A DNA stretch of 64,000 bases from Yersinia enterocolitica subsp. enterocolitica (lineage in GTDB: Bacteria > Pseudomonadota > Gammaproteobacteria > Enterobacterales > Enterobacteriaceae), in assembly GCF_901472495.1 (NCBI RefSeq), contig NZ_LR590469.1, positions 682,001 through 746,000 of the forward strand, in the 5' to 3' direction. The translations under genes were made by a program, and so were the position numbers. Below the pieces are notes generated by a model that saw only the letters and a program-made list of their open reading frames with translations, made no database searches and was not told where the DNA came from. Below, in pieces: positions 1-8,856 of the stretch (positions are counted from its first letter, which is position 1; every line of letters begins with the position of its first letter).

Positions 1-764
1 TGCAAGGTTGTTCTGGCGGTAAAATAGGGCAAACTGCCAATACCGATATGTTGCAATACTGCATCTAGCCTGACACCGGTGTGATTCGCGGCGTAGCGGC
101 CCTTTACTGCAACCGTGATAGCCTTAGTCCCTTGACGAAACTTCCAACGCGCGTCCCCCGGTGTTTCTCCGAGATAAATACAGCTGTGTTGAGCTAAATC
201 ATGAGGATGCAGCGGTGTACCCTGGGCAGCAAGGTATTCAGGGGTTGCGCACAGTAGATGTTCGATATTCATCAGTTGCCGCCCGACCATCCCCGGAGGG
301 GGTTGGTCTGTAATCCGAATGACCAAATCCACATTTTCATCAATAAAATCGACATAGCGGTCATCTAATATCAGCTGCACATCTATTTTGCTATAGCGCT
401 GTAAAAATTCAGGCATATGGGGATGGACCACAAATCGCCCCACTGCTTTGGGCACACTGACGCGAATAAGCCCTTCCGGTTCCTGACTATATTGACCACT
501 GATCTCCATCACCGAGTTGGCGGCATTGAGCATGGCGTTACAGCGTTTAAAAACTTCTTCACCGCTTTCACTTAAACGCAATTTACGTGTCGTTCGTTGC
601 AATAAACGGGTTGCCAGTGCTTTTTCAAGCCGACTGACGCTGCGGCTAATGGCGGAAGGGGAAACCCCCAATTGGCGCGCGACAGCTGAAAAACTGCCAG
701 TTTCGACGACCTTAACAAAAATAGCCATTTCACTTAGTAAAGCTAGCGGAAGATTTGTGCTCAC
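1..764 (-). CDS. LysR-family transcriptional regulator, C-terminus cut by window edge
   Basis: Translating the minus strand from a GTG at 764 gives an open frame to base 1 (254 codons). The N-terminal winged helix-turn-helix reads FVKVVETGSFSAVARQLG, then SPSAISRSVSRLEKAL. A substrate-binding domain follows (PEGLIRVSVPKAVGRF onward). This is the DmlR/YafC-like branch of LysR regulators by general resemblance; target genes and ligand are unknown. An ATG at 728 is a later possible start but would shorten the segment before the HTH. It is divergent from the AlaX-like gene at 854, the usual LysR arrangement, so that gene is a candidate target. The last ~50 residues lie outside the window. Confidence 0.88.
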   Translation of the reverse strand, partial: MSTNLPLALLSEMAIFVKVVETGSFSAVARQLGVSPSAISRSVSRLEKALATRLLQRTTRKLRLSESGEEVFKRCNAMLNAANSVMEISGQYSQEPEGLIRVSVPKAVGRFVVHPHMPEFLQRYSKIDVQLILDDRYVDFIDENVDLVIRITDQPPPGMVGRQLMNIEHLLCATPEYLAAQGTPLHPHDLAQHSCIYLGETPGDARWKFRQGTKAITVAVKGRYAANHTGVRLDAVLQHIGIGSLPYFTARTTL

Positions 765-853
765 AGCGCAATAGTCCTTTGAGTATGTAGCGGATTATCA
801 CATCAGACTGACAGCAATATAATCATAATGGAAATGATAAAAGGATAATGATT

Positions 854-1480
854 ATGACGACCCGTCTATTTTTTGAGAACGATACGCTGACAATGGATGT
901 TGATGTAATGAGCTGTGCACCGGATGGCGAGGAATTTGCCGTGATATTGCTGGCGACTATTTTCCATCCGCAAGGTGGGGGGCAACCTTCTGATACCGGT
1001 TATATAGGCGATAATCAAGTGTTGCGGGTTGTTCAGCAGCAGGAGCAATTAATTCATTATCTGGCGAAGTCGATTGCACCGAGGACTTATTATGCCCGTG
1101 TGGACAATGAGCGCCGCTTGTTAAATACGCGTATGCATTCAGTGGGGCATCTTATCGGGAATATTGGTGAAGGTTATGGTTGGCAGCCAGTGAAAGCACA
1201 TCACTGGCCGGGGGAAGGGCGAGTATCATTTAAACGGACACAAAACCCACAGGTACTTGATATTGATATTATTCAGGCAGCGTTGGAACAATTTATCCGG
1301 CAAGATTTACCCAGACAAATTTCAGTACAAGATAATTTTCGCGAAGTGGGTTTTGGCGAATTATCGGCCTATGCCTGTGGCGGTACCCATGTCGGTTCAT
1401 TGCACGAACTGGGTAAGGTTACTGTGCTGTCAATTTCAGAGAAGAAAGGCGTTATGTCAGTCAATTATCGGGTTGATTAA
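854..1480 (+). CDS. AlaX-type alanyl-tRNA editing protein
   Basis: This is a stand-alone homologue of the AlaRS editing domain, expected to hydrolyse Ser-tRNA(Ala) or Gly-tRNA(Ala) in the cytoplasm. The conserved HPQGGGQPSDTG segment is near residue 40. The zinc ligands of the family are visible as HSVGH (HxxxH, about residue 95) and CGGTH (CxxxH, about residue 174). The length of 208 residues suits the short AlaX class without the C-terminal extension. Two start codons are possible: ATG at 848 leaves only 3 nt after AAGG, ATG at 854 leaves 9 nt, so 854 is preferred. It stands alone, divergent from the LysR gene. Confidence 0.85.
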   Translation: MTTRLFFENDTLTMDVDVMSCAPDGEEFAVILLATIFHPQGGGQPSDTGYIGDNQVLRVVQQQEQLIHYLAKSIAPRTYYARVDNERRLLNTRMHSVGHLIGNIGEGYGWQPVKAHHWPGEGRVSFKRTQNPQVLDIDIIQAALEQFIRQDLPRQISVQDNFREVGFGELSAYACGGTHVGSLHELGKVTVLSISEKKGVMSVNYRVD

Positions 1481-1571
1481 CCTGTGAAGATAAAAAGCAT
1501 GAGCAATTTCTAACATAGCCTGCACGGATGATTCTTTTAGTATTTAATGCTGTTGAGAATTATTAATTAAC

Positions 1572-1590
1572 TTCATTGATAATCATTATC
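1572..1590 (+). promoter_or_regulatory. Fur box upstream of fhuF
   Basis: The 19 bases match the classical Fur consensus GATAATGATAATCATTATC at 15 of 19 positions, with the right-hand 13 bases (GATAATCATTATC) all matching. The site is 47 bases before the fhuF start, a normal place for an iron-responsive operator. The match is read directly; binding is inferred. Confidence 0.75.
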
Positions 1591-1637
1591 ACTGAGTGTA
1601 ATAATATCATCCATATGAGTTCCGTGGAGTATGGATT

Positions 1638-2405
1638 GTGGCGAATACAGCTGAAGTGATTTACCCTTCAACAACTGCGATTTCTGATGAAATCGCCAGT
1701 TTGTTCGCCTGCACATTCGTGCACTTCTCAGAATCGTTTTATGTTGATGCGGTAGATATACCCCAAGATAGTGTATTGCTTGAGCAGTGGTCGGCTGAAA
1801 ATAGTCTGCCAGCATTGATGCAAAACTATGAGAATCACTATTACAGCGAGACTGGGCTTAACCCAAATCATAAAGCGCTGCATTCATTATGGGGGCAATG
1901 GTATTTCGGGTTGGTTATCCCACCGATGATCTTGATGTTACTGGCATTACCTGCAACGATTGATACCCGCCCGGAGAGAGTTCGTATTAAATTTCACCCA
2001 ACTGGGCGGCCTGAAGCTATCTATTACCAACACGACTGGTTAGATAAATCACCGTCATCTTTATTGCAACGGCTCTATTTATTACTCGATCATCATATTA
2101 TTCCTGTTATGAAGAGAATAGAACGTCAGCCAAGAGCCAATACTCGGCTGATATGGAATAACATAGGTTATTTGATATTTTGGTATCTGCGCGAATTCGC
2201 AAATAAGTTAGGCCCAATTGAGGGCTATGACGCCATTATTGAAAATCTTTTTCTCACCTCAAACTTGCCTGATGGGCGAGAAAACCCGCTCTATCGTACT
2301 GTTATTCCGCGTAATGGGGGAATGGAGCGCCGTACTTGCTGCCAGCGTAATAAACTTCCTGGTGTTGGCAGTTGCCTTGATTGCCCGTTAGAATCTCGCC
2401 CATAA
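1638..2405 (+). CDS. fhuF: FhuF-type siderophore-iron reductase
   Basis: Cytoplasmic [2Fe-2S] protein that reduces ferric siderophores to release iron. The diagnostic C-terminal cysteine motif CC-x10-C-x2-C is present (CCQRNKLPGVGSCLDC, about residues 233-248). The length of 255 residues is close to the ~262 of E. coli FhuF. The start is a GTG at 1638; the ATG at 1631 is out of frame. A Fur box just upstream fits iron-starvation induction. An M24 peptidase follows 35 bp later on the same strand, but no functional link is evident. The N-terminal half is divergent, so the call rests mainly on the cysteine motif, the length and the Fur site. Confidence 0.85.
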   Translation: MANTAEVIYPSTTAISDEIASLFACTFVHFSESFYVDAVDIPQDSVLLEQWSAENSLPALMQNYENHYYSETGLNPNHKALHSLWGQWYFGLVIPPMILMLLALPATIDTRPERVRIKFHPTGRPEAIYYQHDWLDKSPSSLLQRLYLLLDHHIIPVMKRIERQPRANTRLIWNNIGYLIFWYLREFANKLGPIEGYDAIIENLFLTSNLPDGRENPLYRTVIPRNGGMERRTCCQRNKLPGVGSCLDCPLESRP

Positions 2406-2440
2406 CCGGTATATCATTCAGCTTACAGACAAAGTAAGCC

Positions 2441-3673
2441 ATGAAGGATGTTTCGGTGAATAAAGAAAAAATTGCTCATTTAAATGCGGTCAGTCGTAAA
2501 GCTCGTACGGTCATGGAGCGAGAAGGGCTTGATGCTTTGGTTGTCACCGTCTGCGATAATTTCTATTACCTGACCGGTTTTGCCAGTTTCTTTATGTATA
2601 CCTTCCGGCATACTGGTGCAGCGGTCGCGATTATGTTTCGTGATGAAAGCATTCCATCTCAAATCATCATGAATGAGTTTGAAGCTGCCAGTACACACTT
2701 TGATATGCCCAATATGGAGCTGAAAACCTTTCCGGTGTGGGTGGATGTTGATGACCCGCGCAACCCACTGAATCATCAGAAAAAACCTGAACGCCCTATT
2801 GGTCCACCGATCGAGGCTGTCTTTGGTTTGGTGAAAGATGCCCTTGAGCGCGCAGAAGTGTTGGATAAGGCTATTGCTATTGAATTACAGGCTATGTCTA
2901 ACGGCGGTAAAAGTGTGTTAGATAAAGTGGCCCCTGGGCTGAAGTTGGTTGATTCGACAGCGTTATTCAATGAAATACGAATGATTAAAAGCCCGTGGGA
3001 AATTCAACACCTGCGGGAAAGTGCTGAAATCACTGAGTTTGGTATCGCCAGCGCGGCGAAGCATATCCGAGTGGGTTGCACCGCTGCCGAATTGACCGCT
3101 GCATTTAAAGCTGCTGTCATGACTTTCCCTGAGACCAATTTCTCTCGCTTTAATCTTATTTCAGTTGGCGATAATTTCTCACCTAAAATGTTCCCTGATG
3201 AAACCCCGGCAAAGCCCGGTGACTTAATTAAGTTCGACTGTGGAGTCGATGTGGCGGGTTATGGTGCCGATCTTGCCAGAACATTTGTCTTGGGGGAGCC
3301 GGATGAACTCACGCAACAGATATATAACACTATCCGAATCGGCCATGAGCATATGCTCTCGATGGTTGCTCCGGGCGTTAAGTTAAAAGACGTGTTTGAT
3401 AGCACGATGGATGTGATCAAAAAGGCTGGTTTACCGCATTATCACCGTGGTCATCTTGGCCACGGTGATGGGGTGTTTTTGGGGCTGGAAGAAGCACCTT
3501 TTGTTAGCACATTGGCAACGGAAACATTCCGGCCAGGTATGGTGCTAAGTCTGGAAACACCTTATTACGGTATCGGAATTGGTTCGATTATGCTGGAAGA
3601 TATGATTCTCATTACCAATGACGGGTACGAATTTTTAAGTAAATTGGATCGCGATTTACGCCAGTATAATTAA
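2441..3673 (+). CDS. M24-family metallopeptidase (Xaa-Pro aminopeptidase/creatinase type)
   Basis: A 410-residue protein with an N-terminal creatinase-like domain (about 1-170) and a C-terminal pita-bread catalytic domain. The metal ligands expected for M24 enzymes are visible: aspartates in KFDCGVDVAGYGADLARTF (about residues 260-280), a histidine in HRGHLGHGDG (about 330-340), and glutamates in LSLETPYY and MLEDMILI near the C-terminus. It probably hydrolyses Xaa-Pro dipeptides or a related amide; the substrate cannot be told from sequence. It has no signal peptide, so is cytoplasmic. It lies 35 bp after fhuF and may be co-transcribed. A strong terminator follows at 3717. Confidence 0.82.
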   Translation: MKDVSVNKEKIAHLNAVSRKARTVMEREGLDALVVTVCDNFYYLTGFASFFMYTFRHTGAAVAIMFRDESIPSQIIMNEFEAASTHFDMPNMELKTFPVWVDVDDPRNPLNHQKKPERPIGPPIEAVFGLVKDALERAEVLDKAIAIELQAMSNGGKSVLDKVAPGLKLVDSTALFNEIRMIKSPWEIQHLRESAEITEFGIASAAKHIRVGCTAAELTAAFKAAVMTFPETNFSRFNLISVGDNFSPKMFPDETPAKPGDLIKFDCGVDVAGYGADLARTFVLGEPDELTQQIYNTIRIGHEHMLSMVAPGVKLKDVFDSTMDVIKKAGLPHYHRGHLGHGDGVFLGLEEAPFVSTLATETFRPGMVLSLETPYYGIGIGSIMLEDMILITNDGYEFLSKLDRDLRQYN

Positions 3674-3716
3674 TTTGTGCGTCATTTCTCATTTTTATGA
3701 ATTAAAATTCATTCCT

Positions 3717-3755
3717 AAATAGACTCTTGTTTTTTAAAAGAGTCTATTTTTAATT
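3717..3755 (+). terminator. Rho-independent terminator after the M24 peptidase gene
   Basis: Perfect 12-bp inverted repeat (aaatagactctt at 3717-3728, aagagtctattt at 3738-3749) with a 9-base loop, followed by a T-rich tail. It lies 44 bases after the stop codon. Confidence 0.85.
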
Positions 3756-4351
3756 TTTAGAATGATACCGTTAATGATATGAAAACAATAAAATATCCAT
3801 ATAAAATATGGGGTTGAAGTGCAATTGTGTTTTAACTTTTTGGCAATGCTATTGAGTTAACTCACCGGCAATTAAAATCATTCTATTTTCTATTATAACG
3901 ATCGTGATAATTTCGCTCTCTCGTTATTGCAGATCTTCGCTGGGTGCCAGTTTAAAAAATATTTTAGAGAGTCAAAATGTTAAGCAGCAAATTTCTCCAT
4001 AACAGGCCTGAAACCGCGTCATACGCTCTTTTTTGTAGAACACTGTATCGTAGCATTTGCTTAGTAAAAATATTTAGTCTTTAAATTTCGCTTATTAATA
4101 GCATTTTCTACTAAGAATAATCCTAATCTAATCTAAATTAACGCCCATTCTACTTTTTCTCCTCTATTAATCGCTGGAATAACAATATTCTATAATAATT
4201 ACGCAATAGTATTTCCTTTCAACTATCCTATGTAACATGCTGTAATACATTCCAAGGACTTCATTTCATCATAATTCCATAATGAAAAATGGATGTTCGT
4301 GAAGTAGCTTTTCTTGAAAATCAAACAAGTTGCTGGCTTAAGGGTTATATA
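3756..4351. other. AT-rich intergenic region upstream of hmsHFRS
   Basis: About 600 bases with many short AT runs and no credible open frame. It must carry the promoter of the hms operon. I could not single out a convincing -35/-10 pair or operator by eye. Confidence 0.5.
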
Positions 4352-6820
4352 ATGTATAACGCATTCACGACACTGCTGCGCCCGTTGCACCGGCACAGAA
4401 TTACTTTATTAGCGCTATTAATTTCCGGCCTTTCAGTTAATCCAGCTTTGGCAGAAACACAGTATGATTCATTGATCATCAAAGCCAGAGCAGGGGATAC
4501 CGCGCCGGTCCTTGATTATTTACAAAAAGAATCTAAAGCTGGGCCGCTTAATAGTGGTCAGGTTGATGACTGGCTGCAAATCGCCGGTTGGGCTGGGCGC
4601 GATCAGGAGGTCATTGATGTTTACGAAAGATATCATTCCTCGGTGAATCTCTCCTCACGTGGACTGGCCTCTGCCGCGCGAGCATATCGCAATGAAAAAC
4701 GTTGGGATCAAGCTCTGGCTCTCTGGCAAAGCAGTTTGAAGAAAGACCCTACCAACCCTGATCTCATTACCGGTATGATCATGACGCAGGCCGATTCCGG
4801 CCGTGGTGGTGCGGCGTTACAACAGGCAAAAGAGTTGGCCGAGCGTAACCCTTCCGCGCAAAATTATATGACCCTGTCTTATCTCAATCGTGCCACTAAT
4901 CGCAATTATGATGCGCTGCAGGCCTCCAGTGAAGCGGTGCGGCTGGCACCTGAATCTGAGGAGGTATTAAAAAATCACCTCGAGATTTTACAACGAAATC
5001 GTATTGCTGATCCGGCATTGCAGCTGGCCAGAGAAAATCCGCAATTAGTGACGGCTGAGCAGTATCGACAACTTGAAAGAGATGCGGCTGCTGAGCAAGT
5101 TCGAATGGCGGTACTGCCAACACGCAGTGAAACTGAGCGTTTTTATATTGCTGATCAGGCGTTAGCTGATTATCAGGATTTGTTAGCGCGCTGGAGTAAA
5201 GACCCTGACGCACAGGCAGATTATCAGCGAGCGCGCATCGACAGACTCGGCGCGTTATTGGTGCGTCGTAACACCGCAGAGCTGATTAAAGAGTATGAAA
5301 GTATGGAAGCTGAGGGCTATAAAATGCCTGACTATGCCCGCCGTTGGGCCGCTTCTGCATATATTGATCGCCGGATGCCAGAAAAAGCCGCGCCGATCCT
5401 CACCAGCCTCTATTACGCCGACGGAAAAACATTCCGTAATAGTGATGATTTGCTTGATGCTGATGATCTCTATTACGCGTTGAATGAAAGTGAGCAATTG
5501 GATAAGGCTCATCAATTCGCCAAGAGCTACAGCGAGCAAACACCTTATCAGGTGGGGGTTTATGGCCTGCCGGGTAAAGAGCCAAATGACGATTGGATGG
5601 AAGGTCAGACCTTGCTGGTGCAATCCTTGGTCGCACTGAATGACTTGCCTGCCGCCCAGAAAAAACTGGAGACGCTATCCAGCACCGCACCCGCTAATCA
5701 GAACTTACGCATTGCTTTGGCGAGTGTTTATCTGGCCAGAGATTTACCGCGCAAGGCTGAGCAAGAGCTGAAAGCGGTAGAGTCGTTGGCACCACGTAGC
5801 CTTATTCTGGAACGTGCGCAAGCCGAAACAGCGATGGATTTGCAGGAATGGCGTCAAATGGAATTGTTAACTGATGATGTCATTGCGCGATCCCCGGAAG
5901 ATGTCCCTTCGCAAGAGTTAGACCGGCAACGCAAAGTTCATAATATGTATGAATTGCGTATTTCCAGTAATCGCACGCTCTCTTCCAATAGCCCAGTGAG
6001 TGGCAATAAGGACTATGGTGTCGAGACTCTATTATATAGCCCACCGATAGCTGACAATTGGCGTGTTTTTGGTGGCGGCGACTACAACAATGCGCAATTT
6101 GAAGAAGGTAAGGGCATCAACCGTATTATGCGCCTTGGCGGAGAGTGGACTTCACGTGATGTCTGGGCTGAGGCTGAAGTGAATAACCAAAATTACGGTT
6201 TTGGTAATAAAACCGGTTTCCGTTTAGCAAGTTGGTACGACTTTAACGACCACTGGCGTGTGGGTGGCCAGGTGGAGCGACTGGCGAAAGATACCCCGCT
6301 GCGTGCTATGAGAAATAACATCACGGCTAACAGTGCCTCTGCCTTTGTGTTGTGGAAAGGTGATGACCGGCGTGATGTAGAATTCAACGTGACGCCGTCA
6401 GATTACTCTGACGGTAACAAACGTTGGGAATACGAGCTTAATGGGCGTCAGCGCATCTGGACAGGGCCTTATCTGACGGCTGATTTCAATTTAGGCTTAG
6501 CCGCCAGCACTAACACCAAAGAAGACGTGATTTATTACAACCCGAAAAGGGATTTCACTTACCTTCCTGCGGTTACCCTGAATCATATTATGTATCGCCA
6601 TTATAAAACTATCTGGAGCCAGCAAGTGCAACTTGGTGTGGGCGGCTACTGGGAGAAAAACTACGGTAATGGCCTGGTCACTACGGCAAGTTATGGGCAG
6701 CGAGTTCAATGGAATGATGTGGTCGATACAGGTTTAGCAGTTACCTACGACAAGCGCCCCTATGATGGTGTCCGTGAACATGACCTCTCACTCGCTTTCG
6801 ATTTGAATTACCGTTTCTAA
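4352..6820 (+). CDS. hmsH: HmsH/PgaA outer-membrane PNAG export porin
   Basis: Outer-membrane exporter of the poly-beta-1,6-N-acetylglucosamine biofilm polymer. Residues 1-34 form a signal peptide ending in NPALA. A TPR-rich periplasmic region follows (about 40-520), then a beta-barrel ending in an aromatic strand (LNYRF). The frame is open to 4289, but the ATG at 4352 starts the signal peptide directly, follows an AAGGG at 4340-4344 and gives 822 residues, the usual HmsH length. It is first in a four-gene operon with hmsF, hmsR and hmsS. No truncation is seen. Confidence 0.95.
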   Translation: MYNAFTTLLRPLHRHRITLLALLISGLSVNPALAETQYDSLIIKARAGDTAPVLDYLQKESKAGPLNSGQVDDWLQIAGWAGRDQEVIDVYERYHSSVNLSSRGLASAARAYRNEKRWDQALALWQSSLKKDPTNPDLITGMIMTQADSGRGGAALQQAKELAERNPSAQNYMTLSYLNRATNRNYDALQASSEAVRLAPESEEVLKNHLEILQRNRIADPALQLARENPQLVTAEQYRQLERDAAAEQVRMAVLPTRSETERFYIADQALADYQDLLARWSKDPDAQADYQRARIDRLGALLVRRNTAELIKEYESMEAEGYKMPDYARRWAASAYIDRRMPEKAAPILTSLYYADGKTFRNSDDLLDADDLYYALNESEQLDKAHQFAKSYSEQTPYQVGVYGLPGKEPNDDWMEGQTLLVQSLVALNDLPAAQKKLETLSSTAPANQNLRIALASVYLARDLPRKAEQELKAVESLAPRSLILERAQAETAMDLQEWRQMELLTDDVIARSPEDVPSQELDRQRKVHNMYELRISSNRTLSSNSPVSGNKDYGVETLLYSPPIADNWRVFGGGDYNNAQFEEGKGINRIMRLGGEWTSRDVWAEAEVNNQNYGFGNKTGFRLASWYDFNDHWRVGGQVERLAKDTPLRAMRNNITANSASAFVLWKGDDRRDVEFNVTPSDYSDGNKRWEYELNGRQRIWTGPYLTADFNLGLAASTNTKEDVIYYNPKRDFTYLPAVTLNHIMYRHYKTIWSQQVQLGVGGYWEKNYGNGLVTTASYGQRVQWNDVVDTGLAVTYDKRPYDGVREHDLSLAFDLNYRF

Positions 6821-6831
6821 GGGAAGTCGCT

Positions 6832-8856
6832 ATGGCGAAGATACTATTTTTTATCCGGATACTTGTAGTTGGAATGATAACGTTACTGGCTTCCGTCTGT
6901 TATGCAGAGAAACCGGTATTTGTTCCACCTGCCGAGCGCGCATTGCCGCTCAGTGAAAGGCCGTGGCAGAAGAATACGTTTGTGGTTATTGCTTATCATG
7001 ATGTTGAAGATGAGTCAGCTGACCAACGTTATTTGTCGGTAAGAAGCAGTGCATTAAGCGAACAACTGGCCTGGTTGAAGGACAACCGCTACAACGTGGT
7101 TTCCGTCGATCAGATTCTGGCGGCACGTAATGGCGGCACTCCTTTACCTAATAAAGCTGTTTTACTGACATTCGATGATGGCTATAGCAGTTTCTATAAC
7201 CGCGTTTATCCATTCTTAGAAGCCAATAATTTAAGCGCAGTATTGGCTCCCGTTGGGACGTGGATCGATACGCCACCCAATAAAAAAGTGGATTTTGGTG
7301 GTTTAAGCACTGACAGAGATCGTTTCCTCACCTGGAAACAGATCACTGAAATGTCTAAGTCAAAGCTGATTGAAATCGGCGCACATACTTATGCTTCACA
7401 CTATGGAGTGATTGCCAACCCGCAAGGGAACACTGAGCCGGCAGCAGCCAACCTGATTTATGACCCCAAAACCAAAAAGTATGAGACAGAAGCTGCATTT
7501 AAGCAGCGGATGGAAAAAGATATTTCGTTGATAACCGAGCGCATTATTAAAGCGACCGGTAAACAGCCGCGGGTTTGGGTGTGGCCATACGGCGCACCAA
7601 ACGGCACTGTGCTCAACATCTTGCGCCAACATGGCTACCAAATGGCGATGACATTGGAACCGGGTATTGGCAACGTCAATGATCTGATGAATATCCCGCG
7701 TATTCTGATCAGCAATAATCCATCATTGAAAGATTTCGCCCAACTTGTCACGTCGGTGCAGGAAAAAGACATTATGCGGGTGGCGCATGTCGATTTGGAT
7801 TATCTCTACGATCCAGATCCGGTACAGGAAAAGGAAAATCTGGATAAATTAGTTCAGCGGATTTCCGATTTACGTGTCACTACCGTGTTTTTACAAGCAT
7901 TTTCTGACCCGAAAGGGGATGGCAATATTCGCCAAGTTTACTTCCCGAATCGCTGGATCCCGATGCGTCAGGACTTGTTTAACCGAGTTGCATGGCAATT
8001 AGCTTCGCGCCCGGATGTTGACGTTTATGCCTGGATGCCGGTATTGGCGTTTGAGATGGATTCATCTTTACCGCGAATTCAACGTATTGATCCGAAAACC
8101 GGTAAGACCAGCATTGATCCGGACCAATATCGCCGCCTGTCACCGTTTAATCCTGAAGTTCGGCAGCGCATCATCGATATCTATCGCGATATGGCCTATA
8201 GCGCGCCAATTGACGGCATTCTTTATCACGACGACGCAGTGATGTCTGACTTTGAAGATGCCTCACCCGATGCGATTCGCGCATACGAAAAAGCCGGTTT
8301 CCCAGGTTCCATTGCAGAGATACGTAAAGACCCGGAAACGATGGCTCGCTGGACGCGTTATAAGAGTAAATATTTGGTTGATTTCACCAATGAATTGACC
8401 CGTCAGGTCCGTGATATCCGTGGCCCGCAAGTCAAATCAGCCCGTAATATATTTGCTATGCCGATTTTAGAACCGGAAAGCGAAGCATGGTTTGCGCAGA
8501 ATCTTGACGATTTCCTGGCTAACTATGATTGGGTTGCCCCGATGGCAATGCCGTTAATGGAGAAGGTGCCGTTATCAGAGTCTAACGAGTGGCTAGCGCA
8601 ACTGGTGAATAAAGTTGCACAGCGCCCAGGCGCACTGAATAAAACTGTTTTTGAACTGCAATCGAAAGACTGGACCAAACCAGAGGGCAGCAATGCCATC
8701 AGTGGCCCAATACTGGCAGGATGGATGCGCCAGTTGCAGTTAAATGGCGCGCAAAATTTTGGTTACTATCCGGATAACTTTATCACTGGCGAACCACCGC
8801 TAAAAGATGTCCGTCCTGTGCTATCTTCTGCCTGGTATCCTTTATATGATCGATAG
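6832..8856 (+). CDS. hmsF: HmsF/PgaB poly-N-acetylglucosamine N-deacetylase
   Basis: Two-domain enzyme that partly deacetylates PNAG in the periplasm so that it can be exported. The N-terminal carbohydrate esterase 4 domain has the metal and catalytic signature LLTFDDGYSS (about residues 108-117) and the HTYASH histidine pair near 185-190. The C-terminal half (about 310-674) matches the PgaB polymer-binding domain. The leader ends LLASVCYA: a cysteine is present, but the preceding Val is unusual for a lipobox, so lipoprotein or signal-peptidase-I processing are both possible. It starts 11 bp after hmsH, and its 3' end overlaps the hmsR start. Confidence 0.95.
   Translation: MAKILFFIRILVVGMITLLASVCYAEKPVFVPPAERALPLSERPWQKNTFVVIAYHDVEDESADQRYLSVRSSALSEQLAWLKDNRYNVVSVDQILAARNGGTPLPNKAVLLTFDDGYSSFYNRVYPFLEANNLSAVLAPVGTWIDTPPNKKVDFGGLSTDRDRFLTWKQITEMSKSKLIEIGAHTYASHYGVIANPQGNTEPAAANLIYDPKTKKYETEAAFKQRMEKDISLITERIIKATGKQPRVWVWPYGAPNGTVLNILRQHGYQMAMTLEPGIGNVNDLMNIPRILISNNPSLKDFAQLVTSVQEKDIMRVAHVDLDYLYDPDPVQEKENLDKLVQRISDLRVTTVFLQAFSDPKGDGNIRQVYFPNRWIPMRQDLFNRVAWQLASRPDVDVYAWMPVLAFEMDSSLPRIQRIDPKTGKTSIDPDQYRRLSPFNPEVRQRIIDIYRDMAYSAPIDGILYHDDAVMSDFEDASPDAIRAYEKAGFPGSIAEIRKDPETMARWTRYKSKYLVDFTNELTRQVRDIRGPQVKSARNIFAMPILEPESEAWFAQNLDDFLANYDWVAPMAMPLMEKVPLSESNEWLAQLVNKVAQRPGALNKTVFELQSKDWTKPEGSNAISGPILAGWMRQLQLNGAQNFGYYPDNFITGEPPLKDVRPVLSSAWYPLYDR

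Noticed and set aside
844..862. Second Fur-like sequence overlapping the AlaX-type gene start (GATAATGATTATGACGACC)
   Set aside because: Only 14 of 19 positions match and the right half is poor; it includes start-codon bases, so the match is probably coincidental.
6834..6933. HmsF leader cysteine as a definite lipobox
   Set aside because: LASVC has Val directly before Cys, which signal peptidase II rarely accepts; left as an open option rather than asserted.
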